Source of the DNA: Alphaproteobacteria bacterium
GTDB taxonomy: Bacteria > Pseudomonadota > Alphaproteobacteria > Micropepsales > Micropepsaceae
Assembly (NCBI GenBank): GCA_003451645.1
Contig: DMER01000200.1
Location: 4,347 to 15,117, forward strand
DNA: 10,771 nt
Direction: 5' to 3'
The notes under the pieces were generated by a model. That model ran no database searches and had not been told where the DNA came from. It worked only from the letters and a program-made list of their open reading frames with translations. The translations under genes and the position numbers were made by a program. This document shows positions 1 through 6,379 of the stretch, one piece after another; the stretch's first letter is position 1; each line of letters begins with the position of its first letter.

Positions 1-321
1 GCAGTGCGCGATGGCAAGGACCCGTTCGCCCTCGCCGGCGGCGCGATGCACCTCCGCGATCCATGCGGGAGGGTCGAGCGGGCCGCCGCCTGCGAACCTC
101 TCAGCCGCCGCCGCGATGGACGCCTCGTCCCGCAGGTCGAAGCGGAATGGCAACACCTTGCCCGCCCCCTCGCCTCCCCCTCTGGCACCCGCATAGACCA
201 CGCCGCAGCGCGGATCGGCGGCGAGATGCGCGACTAGGGCCCGGCCTATGCCGCCGCCCGCCCCGAACACCGCGGCGCGATAGGCTTCCGGCAAACTCGT
301 CAGCTGCGGCTCAGACATCAT
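1..321 (-). CDS. SDR-family NAD(P)-dependent oxidoreductase, N-terminal part (cut by window edge)
   Basis: The minus strand is open from about 321 to the window edge and gives roughly 107 residues of a short-chain dehydrogenase N-terminus. A first beta strand leads into GAGGGIGRALV, the glycine-rich dinucleotide motif (TGxxxGIG type) of the Rossmann fold. A second strand follows (GVVYAGAR), whose terminal Ala-Arg is typical of NADP-preferring members, and then FDLRDEAS, which fits the adenine-contacting Asp after beta3. The catalytic YxxxK lies beyond the window, so substrate and reaction are unknown. The start is ambiguous: in-frame ATGs occur at 336, 330, 321 and 318. I chose 321, which overlaps the end of the photolyase gene by 11 bases and implies translational coupling. 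SDR genes beside photolyase or cryptochrome genes may share a stress role, but that is inference. Confidence 0.85.
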   Translation of the reverse strand, partial: MMSEPQLTSLPEAYRAAVFGAGGGIGRALVAHLAADPRCGVVYAGARGGGEGAGKVLPFRFDLRDEASIAAAAERFAGGGPLDPPAWIAEVHRAAGEGERVLAIAHC

Positions 322-1861
322 CGGTTCCATGCTCATCGATCAGTCTCAGGAAGGTCTGTGCACGGTCGGCCATCGCTGCGCGCGTCCCGGGCTTGATCTT
401 GTCATAGGTGCGGTACATTTGTGCCATACGGGGATTGCCCTCAAACCGCTCGCGGTGCCGGAGCAAGAAATCCCAATACATGGCATTGAACGGGCAGGCA
501 TCCGGCCCCGCCTTTTCCGCGACCTTGTACCGGCAGCTGCCGCAATAATCGCTCATGCGGCCGATATAGGCGCCGCTCGCCGCATAAGGTTTCGACGCCA
601 GCAGACCGCCATCCGCAAACTGGCTCATGCCAATGGTGTTCGGCGCCTCGACCCATTCGAAAGCGTCCGCATAGACGGCCAAATACCATTCGTGGAGTTC
701 ATGCGGATCGATGCCGGCAAGTAGCGCGAAGTTTCCCGTCACCATCAGGCGCTGAATGTGGTGGGCATAGGCATCCGTCCGGGTCTGGCCAATCGCCGCC
801 GCCATGCAGGCCATCCGTGTACGGCCGGTCCAGTACATCGACGGCAGGCGCCGGGCCGCGCCCAGGGCATTCATGCGCATATAGTCCGGCCCCTGCCACC
901 AATAGATGCCACGCACATATTCTCGCCAGCCGATGATCTGGCGGATGAACCCCTCCACTGCATTGAGCGGTGCCCTGCCCGCCTGCCATTCCGCCTCCGC
1001 CGCCCGGCACAATGCCAGCGGATCGAGCAGCCCCACATTGATGAGCGGCGACAAGACCGAGTGAAACAGGAATTTGTGAGCCCTCACCATTGCGTCTTGA
1101 TAGTCGCCGAATTGCGGCAAAGCCTCGCGCAGGAAATGGGCGGCCGCCTCTTGCGCACCGCCCTGCGTCACAGGGAACCAGAACGGCTCCGCGTCGCCAA
1201 AGTTCGCGGCGAAGCGCGCCTTCACCATCGCGATCACCGCGCGGGTTTGCGCGTCCGGCTCGGCGCGATAGGGCGTTGGCATCATCAGCGCGCCCGGCGG
1301 CCCTTTTCGGTTCTCGGCGTCAAAGTTCCACTGTCCGCCCGCCGGGTCGCCGCCCTCCATGAGCAGGCCCGTCTTGCGCCGCATCTCACGGTAGAAATAC
1401 TCCATGCGCAGGGATTTGCGCCCCTCGGCCCAGCGCGCGAACGCCTCCTTCGTGCACAGGAAGCGGGGGTCGGGAAGGATCGTTACGGGCACACTGGTCT
1501 GCGCCTCCCATCCGCGCTGCATGGCCAGCACCCGGTGCTCGCTCGCCTCCATCGTGACGATCCGCTTCGGGCGGTGGCGCGCTATAGCGCGGCGCACCTC
1601 GCCCGTGAAGGAGCCGGTATTGCCTGGATCATCCAGCTTTACATACTCGACCTGCCAGCCCGCCTCCTCCAGCGCCCGCGCAAAGGCCCGCATCGCCGAC
1701 AGGATGAAGATGATCTTCTTCTTGTGGTGCGGCACATAGGCCGTCTCGTCCGCCACCTCTGCCATCAGCACAACGTCGCGCGCCGGATCGCCCTGCGCCA
1801 GAAGCGGCAGGCCGATTGTCAATTGATCGCCGAGGACGATGCGAAGGGTCTGGGCGGGCAT
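311..1861 (-). CDS. Iron-sulfur bacterial cryptochrome/photolyase (FeS-BCP, PhrB/CryB class)
   Basis: A 516-residue flavoprotein of the photolyase/cryptochrome superfamily. The N-terminal antenna domain begins LRIVLGDQL, and the C-terminal helical FAD domain contains AYAHHIQRLMVTGNFALL and WYLAVYADAFEWVEAPNT. Four cysteines at 352, 440, 443 and 456 (the last three in DYCGSC and DACPF) match the [4Fe-4S] ligands of Agrobacterium PhrB (350, 438, 441, 454) with a constant offset of two. The His-His pair at 367-368 falls at the same offset from the PhrB lesion-site histidines. Family members bind FAD and a ribityl-lumazine antenna; they repair (6-4) photoproducts or act as blue-light receptors, and sequence alone does not separate these. 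The frame opens at 1933, but the first 24 residues are low-complexity and the 1861 ATG fits the family length. It is the first gene of a pair with the overlapping SDR gene. Confidence 0.95.
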   Translation of the reverse strand: MPAQTLRIVLGDQLTIGLPLLAQGDPARDVVLMAEVADETAYVPHHKKKIIFILSAMRAFARALEEAGWQVEYVKLDDPGNTGSFTGEVRRAIARHRPKRIVTMEASEHRVLAMQRGWEAQTSVPVTILPDPRFLCTKEAFARWAEGRKSLRMEYFYREMRRKTGLLMEGGDPAGGQWNFDAENRKGPPGALMMPTPYRAEPDAQTRAVIAMVKARFAANFGDAEPFWFPVTQGGAQEAAAHFLREALPQFGDYQDAMVRAHKFLFHSVLSPLINVGLLDPLALCRAAEAEWQAGRAPLNAVEGFIRQIIGWREYVRGIYWWQGPDYMRMNALGAARRLPSMYWTGRTRMACMAAAIGQTRTDAYAHHIQRLMVTGNFALLAGIDPHELHEWYLAVYADAFEWVEAPNTIGMSQFADGGLLASKPYAASGAYIGRMSDYCGSCRYKVAEKAGPDACPFNAMYWDFLLRHRERFEGNPRMAQMYRTYDKIKPGTRAAMADRAQTFLRLIDEHGTDDV

Positions 1862-1949
1862 GGGTCTCGGGCAAAGGCAGGGACGATGATTTGTAGGCTG
1901 ATGGTTTACGACCGGCCTCGTGGGTTGGATCAACGGTGCGGCTGTGGCC

Positions 1950-1969
1950 CATCCCCACTTGTGATGATG
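1950..1969 (+). promoter_or_regulatory. Imperfect palindromic element, copy 1
   Basis: The sequence is CATCCCCACTTGTGATGATG. It matches the perfect inverted repeat at 4190-4209, read on the minus strand, at 18 of 20 positions; both differences are in the right half. It lies between the divergent photolyase (start 1861) and the exported-protein gene (start 2074). It is 104 bases upstream of the latter and in the same relative orientation as the other copy has to its own gene. A transcription factor operator is the simplest reading. No regulator can be assigned. Confidence 0.6.
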
Positions 1970-1991
1970 CGGTACTGGTACACGCGCAGCT

Positions 1992-1997
1992 TATATT
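1992..1997 (+). promoter_or_regulatory. Candidate -10 element for the 2074 gene
   Basis: TATATT stands in otherwise GC-rich DNA, 22 bases after the palindromic element. There is no good -35 hexamer at 17 bases, which would fit an activator-dependent promoter. The long leader (about 70 bases) to the start codon is unremarkable. This is an inference from position and composition only. Confidence 0.3.
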
Positions 1998-2073
1998 CTC
2001 CCCCTCATTGCCCCTTGCGTGCGCGGCCCCTTAGCTTTTCGCTCTGGCGTGTAATCACATTGGGAGTGTCAAG

Positions 2074-2559
2074 ATGACGAAGATTGGATTGAATCTGGCG
2101 GCGGTGTTGCTGTCAGGCTTTGCGGCAGGTGCGGCCGTGGCTGCCGACGTTCCCTTTGGGAAAGGTTTCGGCGGCTGGACCTTTACACAAACAGCCGAAC
2201 GCGATGGCATAATCAATTGCCGCGCACATAAGAAAACGGGCGACCAACACTACATCATCGCCTATCGCACGAACCAGGACAATGCCGGCTATTTCAGCAT
2301 GAGCGCCAAAGGCATCAAAAAGGGCAAGTATCCGTCCCAAATGACCTTCTCGGGCGGAGTCATCATCGACGTCACTGCGGTGGTGGATGACGGCATCCGT
2401 ATTTGGGCGGCTTTGGGCGATCCGGACTTGGAAAAAGTGGCGCAAGAAGGCGGCTTTGTTTTCCACATTGGACGGCTGGGTGCAACGGAAGTCGATCTTG
2501 GGGCCCGCACGGGTGACGCGTACAATCGCGTCATCGAGTGCGTGAATTCGAACCGATAG
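2074..2559 (+). CDS. Small exported two-cysteine protein (member 1 of a local family)
   Basis: A 161-residue protein with a clear Sec signal peptide: a Lys near the start, a hydrophobic stretch, and likely cleavage after AVA at residue 23. The mature part is about 138 residues and rich in beta-forming segments. It has GGWTF near its start and exactly two cysteines, C49 (IINC) and C156 (YNRVIECV). These could form a disulfide tying the first hairpin to a C-terminal helix. I do not recognise the family. The same layout recurs in the genes at 2630-3160 and 3191-4132. The ribosome site GGGAG lies seven bases before the ATG. A rho-independent terminator follows the gene, so it is probably monocistronic. 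The location is periplasm or cell envelope; the function is unknown. Confidence 0.85.
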   Translation: MTKIGLNLAAVLLSGFAAGAAVAADVPFGKGFGGWTFTQTAERDGIINCRAHKKTGDQHYIIAYRTNQDNAGYFSMSAKGIKKGKYPSQMTFSGGVIIDVTAVVDDGIRIWAALGDPDLEKVAQEGGFVFHIGRLGATEVDLGARTGDAYNRVIECVNSNR

Positions 2560-2574
2560 GATCGAACACATGAA

Positions 2575-2618
2575 GGGCTGCAAGCTAGTCGCCGGTTGCA
2601 GCCCCCATTTTCTTTCTT
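2575..2618 (+). terminator. Rho-independent terminator after the 2074-2559 gene
   Basis: GGGCTGCAA (2575-2583) pairs perfectly with TTGCAGCCC (2596-2604) across a 12-base loop. A T-rich run, ATTTTCTTTCTT, follows at 2607-2618. The element sits 16 bases after the plus-strand stop codon and between convergent genes. On the minus strand the same stem is followed by a poorer T run, so it may also slow transcription arriving from the gene at 2630-3160. Confidence 0.85.
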
Positions 2619-2629
2619 GGCCGTACCGC

Positions 2630-3160
2630 TCAGCGCCCGTCGCGACAATCGATCAAGCGGTCCACGACAGCATTGCTGGACTTCAGCGAGAACGTCTGCA
2701 CATGCGGCTTGCCGTCGACTGGATAGCTGAAGCTGATCTTGTGCGCATTGGGCAAGGCATCGGAGAACATGCCCGGCTCGTCATTGCTTTCTGAGATCAT
2801 CGTCCATTCGAAGCCGGTTTCGTCCGTCTCCAATTTGGCAGTGTCCGTCGCGGCACTCGATTTGTCGCCATTGATCCAGTGCTTGATCTTCGGTGCGTCG
2901 CCGATCGCCGCCGAGCCATAGCCGGAAAATCCAAAGGCCGTGTCATTCTCACTGATCGTGATACGCAGGCCCGTTTCCGTGGCCGTGATGATCTTCGCTT
3001 CGCAATAAGCGAGCTTCTTGCCCGCGCCGCCTGTGGTGTACCGCGCGATCTCCCAGCTGCCGATCTTGCCGAGAGCCTTTTTGTGAAGAGGCGCGCCGAT
3101 CGCGGCCGGCGCGAGGAGGGCTGCGGCCGCAATCGCGGCAAACGCTGCTTTGTACGACAT
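2630..3160 (-). CDS. Small exported two-cysteine protein (member 2)
   Basis: A 176-residue protein with a Sec signal peptide (Ala-rich core, cleavage near residue 23, AAIGA/P). The mature domain starts with GSWEIARY. It has only two cysteines, C53 (LAYC) and C172 (VVDRLIDC), the second four residues from the end. The layout (Gly-x-Trp, Cys about 18 residues later, long beta-rich middle, amphipathic helix ending in Cys) copies that of the genes at 2074 and 4132, although residue identity is low. The frame opens at 3184, but the ATG at 3160 has a good ribosome site (GGAG, seven bases upstream) and places the signal peptide at the N-terminus. It lies 30 bases downstream of the stop of the 3191-4132 gene and is probably co-transcribed with it. 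No family is recognised; the likely location is the periplasm. Confidence 0.85.
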   Translation of the reverse strand: MSYKAAFAAIAAAALLAPAAIGAPLHKKALGKIGSWEIARYTTGGAGKKLAYCEAKIITATETGLRITISENDTAFGFSGYGSAAIGDAPKIKHWINGDKSSAATDTAKLETDETGFEWTMISESNDEPGMFSDALPNAHKISFSYPVDGKPHVQTFSLKSSNAVVDRLIDCRDGR

Positions 3161-3190
3161 GGTAATACTCCGATTGCTGAACATAAGGCT

Positions 3191-4132
3191 TCAGAACTTC
3201 ACGCACAAATTCCAGGCGTCTTGTCCGAGTTTGTCCTTGATCGCCCTGGTGTTCCGGCTGCTGGGGACGATGCAATCCTCGTCGCTCTGATCCTCTTCCC
3301 AAAGACCGTGATAGTCCCAATTGCCGCCGCTTGCGTTGCGGATCCAGACTTCGCTTTGCGTCTCGGATTTGACCTTCAAGAGGTAGCTTTGCTGCGCCCG
3401 GGCTGGGTCCTCCACACGGTACATGTCCGTATAGCCGGGCTCCGGCGGCAGGTTCGTCACGTTGCAGCGATAGGAGTCGAACAGATGGCCCGAGCACGTG
3501 GCCTTCACCTGGCTGGCGGCTGTTTGTTGCCCTTGCGGACGTGCTGCAGGCCGCGATTGCGCTGGTGGTTGGCTCGCTTGGGCCGTTTGCTTGCCGCGCC
3601 GCTCGACACACTCCTCGATCTTCAGCATCGCGGCGGCCACGCCATCCAGCGAGAAATCATAATCCTGCTTGCCAATGCCAAGGACGGCCGAGTTGCCGTT
3701 GCGCATGAGTTCGACTTCGCTCGCGCCCAGCCAAGCGATGGCTCGGCCACCTGCGGAGGTTCCGCTCATCTGCGATCCGCCGCCATTGCCGCCGCCTTGG
3801 CCGTCGACTTCGAAGGTGCCTTCCCAGTCGCGCTTGGCACGCACTGGTACCGCTACCTGCCATTGCTGGGAATCCCAGCCGACGCGGACCCGATTGTTGG
3901 CCGGTTCGTTTTCCGGTTCTGCATAGCAGAACGTGAATTTTTTTCCCTGAAAGGCCGCCATGACCTGCCAGCCACGGGCCTTGCCATAGCCCGATGCTGA
4001 CATTGAGGCGTCTTCGACGATGTCATAGCCGCCGTAGTCATTCGTTCCTGCGGCCGCCATGCCGGAGAAGCCCAAAAGGACTGCACCCAAAAAACTCACA
4101 AAACCTGTACGCTTCACTGTCAACCCCATCAT
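3191..4132 (-). CDS. Exported two-domain cysteine protein (member 3, with C-terminal extension)
   Basis: A 313-residue protein whose signal peptide ends near residue 28 (GMAAA/G). Domain 1 (about 30-178) has the local family layout: RGWQVM, C69 (FTFC), a Gly-rich loop at 111-124, and a closing helix AAAMLKIEEC with C175. A Gln/Ala/Pro-rich linker (about 180-208) leads to a second domain (210-313) absent from the other two proteins. That domain has four cysteines (213, 223, 287, 310), enough for two further disulfides, and ends WNLCVKF. The start follows GAGG with eight bases spacing; an ATG at 4129 is also possible. It is the first gene of a two-gene operon with the 2630-3160 gene. A perfect 20-bp palindromic element lies 57 bases upstream. 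I recognise no known family for either domain. Confidence 0.85.
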   Translation of the reverse strand: MMGLTVKRTGFVSFLGAVLLGFSGMAAAGTNDYGGYDIVEDASMSASGYGKARGWQVMAAFQGKKFTFCYAEPENEPANNRVRVGWDSQQWQVAVPVRAKRDWEGTFEVDGQGGGNGGGSQMSGTSAGGRAIAWLGASEVELMRNGNSAVLGIGKQDYDFSLDGVAAAMLKIEECVERRGKQTAQASQPPAQSRPAARPQGQQTAASQVKATCSGHLFDSYRCNVTNLPPEPGYTDMYRVEDPARAQQSYLLKVKSETQSEVWIRNASGGNWDYHGLWEEDQSDEDCIVPSSRNTRAIKDKLGQDAWNLCVKF

Positions 4133-4189
4133 GCTGTTCGCCCTCTGGCGAGAATGCTGTCAGCCTACAGACGAGTCCGTGCACGGCTC

Positions 4190-4209
4190 CATCCCCACAA
4201 GTGGGGATG
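4190..4209 (-). promoter_or_regulatory. Perfect inverted repeat, copy 2 of the shared element
   Basis: On the minus strand it reads CATCCCCACTTGTGGGGATG, two 9-base arms around TT. It sits in the 98-base gap between the LuxR-hydrolase gene and the exported-protein operon, 57 bases before the latter's start. It matches the copy at 1950-1969 at 18 of 20 positions in the same orientation relative to the downstream gene. The RNA could form an 8-bp stem with a CUUG tetraloop. No T run follows, so it is not a standard intrinsic terminator. An operator is favoured because the imperfect copy could not form the same stable hairpin. Confidence 0.7.
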
Positions 4210-4230
4210 CGCGCTCCATTTCCAGCCCGT

Positions 4231-5955
4231 TCAGCGCGGCATCGCCTCGACGGCGTCCAGGACATCGCGCCAATGGCTATAGAAAAGGAAGTTTCCAGCA
4301 TCGGGGACGAGCGTGAGTTTGGTGCGCGGCGCGGCTGCGACGAATCGTTCGGAGAAGACCGGTATGACGATGCGGTCGTCCATCCCATGCAGGATATGCA
4401 GTGGAATGGCGAGGGCTTGCGCCGCGACGGTCATGTCCACCTCCAACACCTCGAAGTCGCGGCAATAAGGCTCCACCCCTCTGTGTACCGCATAGCGCGT
4501 GCCATCGGCCATCAGGCGGAGGATCTCCGGATCGTCGAGCGCGCGCAAATCGGGAGGGCTGCCGTCCGCGCTTCGCCGTCCGTAGTCTTTGGCATCGCGC
4601 TTGTTGACATAAGCGAAGATCGACCAGGCCGCGAGGCGTCCAATTCGCGGCGCATAGCGCGCGATCACAGCAAAGGCGCGGTGGCCGGGCGACAATTCCC
4701 GCAGCCATTCGCCGCGCCACACTGGCGCGCGGCTGACCATCACAAGGCCGCTCGCCCGGTGCGGATGCCGATGGGCGAAGTGCAGCGCAAAGGACGATCC
4801 GACCGCATGGCCGATCAGCCGCGCACGGCTGATCCCAAGTATGTCCATCATCTCTGCGGTGTCGTCTGCCACCTGGTTCAGCAGCGCCGCGGAGCCCTGC
4901 ACGGTCAGCAGGTCCGACCGGCCATGGCCCGGCCGGAACGGCGCCAGGATGTGAAGTTCACGCGTCCGCGCCGCCTCTTGCGCCGCCCGGGGGAATTCCG
5001 CGCCGTAGGGCATATTGTGGAACAGGACTACGGCCTCGCCTTTCGGATCGCCCTGGCTGAAATAGTCCAGCCGGCGGCCACTGCCGAGCATCATGAGGTC
5101 CGCGCGTGCGCCGCTGACCGGGCCTTCGCTTGCGCCGTTCGACACCGGCACGATATCGGCGACGCCCGCACCAAAGCCGCAGACCGTGCGAACCAAGTCC
5201 GGAATGTCGCGCGCACCCATTTTGGCTTTCAGACTCTTGATCTGGCTGCGCACAGTTGTCAGTGAGGTTCGCCGGTCTTGCGCGATGTCTTCCGGCGACC
5301 GGCCCTGCGCCAAGGCGATCGCCACCTCGCGTTCAGCGAAGGTCAGCCCATAGGCTTGGCTTAAGGTTGCTTGCGCAGCCTCGCCGAAACTAGGCGCGAT
5401 GATCGTGACCAGGAATAATTTCCGCCCCACCGCCGCTTGCACGCTGGGAATGTTCAGCGGGCGGATCGCCGCCCACCGAGCTACGCTTCCCGCCGCATCC
5501 CCTTCGACGAGAATGGCGGCTGCCCGATTGGGTTCGCTATGCCCGCGCATCGCGCGGCGGGCTTTGTCTTGCGCTTCAAAGTTGGAAAACAAGGTGGAAA
5601 AGGTCAGGTCGCGGGCAATCGCCCGGGCGGCCTCGTTGGCGCTCACAATGTGTCCAGTATCGTCCACGATCGCTGCTGCGCCCGGCGCCAGGGCTAACAG
5701 CGCCTCAAGGCCTTTGGTGTCCTCGTCTACATGGCCCAGCTGCGCTTGGATCGCGCCTGCGGTCGCGATATGACCGTCAAACTCAGGCGGGACTATGTCA
5801 AGGGGATCGGCCTCGCTGCTGTGGGGGAGATAGGCCAGCCCGCCGCCCTCCGCAGTCACCATCCTTGCGAGTTCCGCCTCGATGTCCGACAGCAATTGGT
5901 CATAGGCCTGCGGAGACAGGGTCGACGCATAAATCTTTGAAACAAGATCGTTCAT
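4231..5955 (-). CDS. PAS-like / LuxR-HTH / alpha-beta-hydrolase-fold fusion regulator, catalytic residues lost
   Basis: A 574-residue cytoplasmic protein with no signal peptide. Residues about 85-185 look like a divergent PAS sensor (AAAIVDDTGHIVSANEAAR). Residues 203-258 are a LuxR/GerE-type HTH (LTFAEREVAIALAQGRSPEDIA, then TTVRSQIKSLKAKMG). Residues 285-574 form an alpha/beta-hydrolase domain. At the nucleophile elbow GxSxG the sequence is GHAVG (382-386), so Ser is Ala384. At the catalytic His position the sequence is DAGNFLF, giving Asn555. Only the acid in HGMDD (526/527) remains. The domain therefore looks like a ligand-binding pseudo-hydrolase that controls a DNA-binding module; that role is inference. 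The HTH is internal rather than C-terminal as in ordinary LuxR proteins. The ribosome site is weak. The gene is transcribed away from the repeat array at 6081-6150. Confidence 0.85.
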   Translation of the reverse strand: MNDLVSKIYASTLSPQAYDQLLSDIEAELARMVTAEGGGLAYLPHSSEADPLDIVPPEFDGHIATAGAIQAQLGHVDEDTKGLEALLALAPGAAAIVDDTGHIVSANEAARAIARDLTFSTLFSNFEAQDKARRAMRGHSEPNRAAAILVEGDAAGSVARWAAIRPLNIPSVQAAVGRKLFLVTIIAPSFGEAAQATLSQAYGLTFAEREVAIALAQGRSPEDIAQDRRTSLTTVRSQIKSLKAKMGARDIPDLVRTVCGFGAGVADIVPVSNGASEGPVSGARADLMMLGSGRRLDYFSQGDPKGEAVVLFHNMPYGAEFPRAAQEAARTRELHILAPFRPGHGRSDLLTVQGSAALLNQVADDTAEMMDILGISRARLIGHAVGSSFALHFAHRHPHRASGLVMVSRAPVWRGEWLRELSPGHRAFAVIARYAPRIGRLAAWSIFAYVNKRDAKDYGRRSADGSPPDLRALDDPEILRLMADGTRYAVHRGVEPYCRDFEVLEVDMTVAAQALAIPLHILHGMDDRIVIPVFSERFVAAAPRTKLTLVPDAGNFLFYSHWRDVLDAVEAMPR

Positions 5956-6080
5956 ACCGCCACAATCCGCCCAGCCCCACCCTCAACCCATGCGGGCTTG
6001 CGGAATAAAGCTACAATCGCTTCGGCCAGCGCACTTGGCAAGGGCGAACCGTATCGCCGTGATGCGTGCGGGCTCGGCCT

Positions 6081-6150
6081 GTGTCGTTCTGTTACGTTTT
6101 GTTTCGTTGTGTTTCGTTGTGTTTCGTTTTGTTACGTCCAGTTACGTTGA
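6081..6150. repeat. Seven tandem 10-bp direct repeats, consensus GTTWCGTTKT
   Basis: Seven consecutive units of exactly 10 bp start at 6081, 6091, 6101, 6111, 6121, 6131 and 6141. Bases 1, 2, 5, 6 and 7 (GT..CGT) are the same in all seven units; base 4 is A or T, and the last three bases vary most. Two units (6101 and 6111) are identical. On the other strand each unit contains AACGWAAC. A pitch of one helical turn puts every site on the same DNA face, as expected for head-to-tail binding of a regulator. It lies 125 bases before the start at 5955 and about 230 before the start at 6380. Units without spacers rule out CRISPR. Confidence 0.9.
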
Positions 6151-6306
6151 TTTTCTGGCTCTTTCCTGTGCCATCTTGATATAGGACCTTAATCCTAGAA
6201 CCGCAAGGGTATGCGTTGGCGGCGCTGCCCAAAAAGGATAATCCGACCCCATCGCCTATGGGTCTACACTCCCGATCTTTCGCGCCAATGCCCTGGTATC
6301 GCTCAG

Positions 6307-6333
6307 TTGACTTGCTGCGGAATTGTCGACAAT
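6307..6333 (+). promoter_or_regulatory. Possible promoter overlapping the GntR-type palindrome
   Basis: TTGACT (6307-6312) is a near-consensus -35. GACAAT (6328-6333) is a four-of-six -10 at a short 15-base spacing, inside the palindrome at 6322-6333. Binding at the palindrome would block this promoter. The short spacing makes the call weak. Confidence 0.3.
6322..6333. promoter_or_regulatory. Perfect 12-bp palindrome ATTGTCGACAAT, candidate GntR operator
   Basis: The perfect dyad ATTGTCGACAAT lies 46 bases before the start of the hydrolase-GntR operon. FadR-subfamily GntR regulators bind short palindromes with the pattern TTGTnnACAA, so the GntR protein encoded by this operon is the natural candidate. 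The 14-base stretch TTGTCGACAATGTT beginning at 6323 recurs exactly at 9158-9171. Confidence 0.6.
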
Positions 6334-6379
6334 GTTCCTGGGGTTCTGGCGCGCGGCATGAGCCCCAGTGAGGAGAATG

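Larger units (their letters stand above)
5956..6379. other. 424-bp intergenic region between divergent genes
   Basis: I see no credible gene here. The only open frame of note (5990-6184) has no ribosome site, and half of it is translated repeat. The region holds the 10-bp repeat array (6081-6150), a bulged hairpin GACCCCAT/ATGGGTC (6245-6264), a TTGACT -35-like hexamer at 6307 and the ATTGTCGACAAT palindrome at 6322. It must contain promoters for both the minus-strand LuxR-hydrolase fusion and the plus-strand hydrolase-GntR operon. Confidence 0.7.

Noticed and set aside
758..2077. Long plus-strand open frame opposite the photolyase gene
   Set aside because: It is the antisense shadow of a well-supported photolyase. 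The translation is rich in Arg, His and Pro with no recognisable domain, and it has no ribosome site.
2879..4000. Plus-strand open frame of 373 codons opposite the exported-protein operon
   Set aside because: The opposite strand has signal peptides, ribosome sites and matched cysteine layouts. This frame has none of these.
4177..4186. 10-bp palindrome CCGTGCACGG next to the shared element
   Set aside because: Palindromes of this length are expected several times by chance in a window of this size, and there is no second copy near the 1950 element.
3994..5265. Plus-strand open frame of 423 codons opposite the LuxR-hydrolase gene
   Set aside because: It lies antisense to clear HTH and hydrolase motifs and spans the end of one gene, the intergenic palindrome and the next gene, which is typical of a GC-rich shadow.
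6081..6150. Repeat array as a CRISPR
   Set aside because: The units are 10 bp and contiguous, with no spacers and no cas genes nearby.
5990..6184. 64-codon plus-strand frame in the intergenic region
   Set aside because: Its hydrophobic second half is simply the translated 10-bp repeat array. There is no ribosome site.
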